Source: CSP1-4 sp036559965
GTDB taxonomy: Bacteria; Chloroflexota; Limnocylindria; Limnocylindrales; CSP1-4
Assembly (NCBI GenBank): GCA_036559965.1
Contig: DATBSD010000048.1
Span: forward strand, 1-5,192
Length of the DNA stretch: 5,192 bases
Direction of reading: 5' to 3'
How positions within the stretch are numbered: the stretch's first letter is position 1; each line of letters starts with the position of its first letter. Both the position numbers and the translations under genes were made by a program. This document shows positions 5,154 to 5,192 of this stretch, in pieces. The notes beneath the pieces are model-generated. The model saw only the letters and a program-made list of their open reading frames with translations, was not told where the DNA came from and did no database searches.

Positions 5154-5192
5154 CATCCTGGCACCACTCTTCGTGCGAATCTCGTTGCTCGC
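5106..5192 (-). CDS. Possible C-terminal end of an unidentified upstream gene (partial)
   Basis: The minus-strand frame entering from the right edge stays open for 28 codons and stops at TAG 5106-5108, 32 bp before the GTG of the GGDEF gene. It reads ASNEIRTKSG then ARMRDPHVRAA and ends TTDHVV, a polar composition with about 75% GC at third positions. That is compatible with the end of a real gene on the same strand, but the fragment is too short to identify and could be chance. An internal ATG would give only 16 residues. Confidence 0.28.
   Translation of the reverse strand, partial: ASNEIRTKSGARMRDPHVRAASTTDHVV

Noticed and set aside
1..5192. tRNA genes, CRISPR array, insertion sequence or phage gene
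   Set aside because: No cloverleaf, no spaced direct repeats, no transposase or integrase motif, and no terminal inverted repeats with target duplications were found by reading both strands.

Overview
The window is high-GC bacterial DNA. Every convincing gene lies on the minus strand, so transcription runs from high to low coordinates. No marker gene fixes the taxonomy. A zinc-ribbon class III cyclase, a ResB-type cytochrome c assembly protein and a multi-pass GGDEF protein in a GC-rich genome would fit Chloroflexota or Actinomycetota; this is inference only.

Layout in transcription order. (1) 5106-5192: possible C-terminal end of an unidentified gene cut by the window edge, overlapping a cluster of CACGTG-centred dyads. 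(2) 3295-5073: membrane-bound diguanylate cyclase with intact GGDEF and I-site motifs, starting at a GTG that looks leaderless. About 190 codons follow the GGDEF domain with no recognisable domain. In this tail the reading frame that looks coding appears to change, and a 69-codon gene may be hidden at 3295-3504. Several strong inverted repeats lie there. (3) 2048-3262: PLP-dependent Cys/Met-metabolism enzyme of the cystathionine gamma-synthase/sulfhydrylase family. (4) 574-1959: ResB-family protein of System II cytochrome c biogenesis, with an uncertain TTG start. (5) 1-489: N-terminal part of a class III adenylate cyclase with a double zinc ribbon; its C-terminus lies outside the window.

The genes share a strand with gaps of 32, 88 and 84 bp, so co-transcription is possible, but they do not form one obvious pathway. 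Two second-messenger synthases (c-di-GMP and, by prediction, cAMP) flank a sulfur amino acid enzyme and a haem/cytochrome c assembly factor. The usual ResB partner, CcsA/ResC, is absent from the window. I found no tRNA, rRNA, CRISPR array, insertion sequence or phage gene. The least explained part is 3270-3730, where frame usage, a possible overlapping small gene and clustered dyads coincide. I do not see a clear new defence or mobile system.
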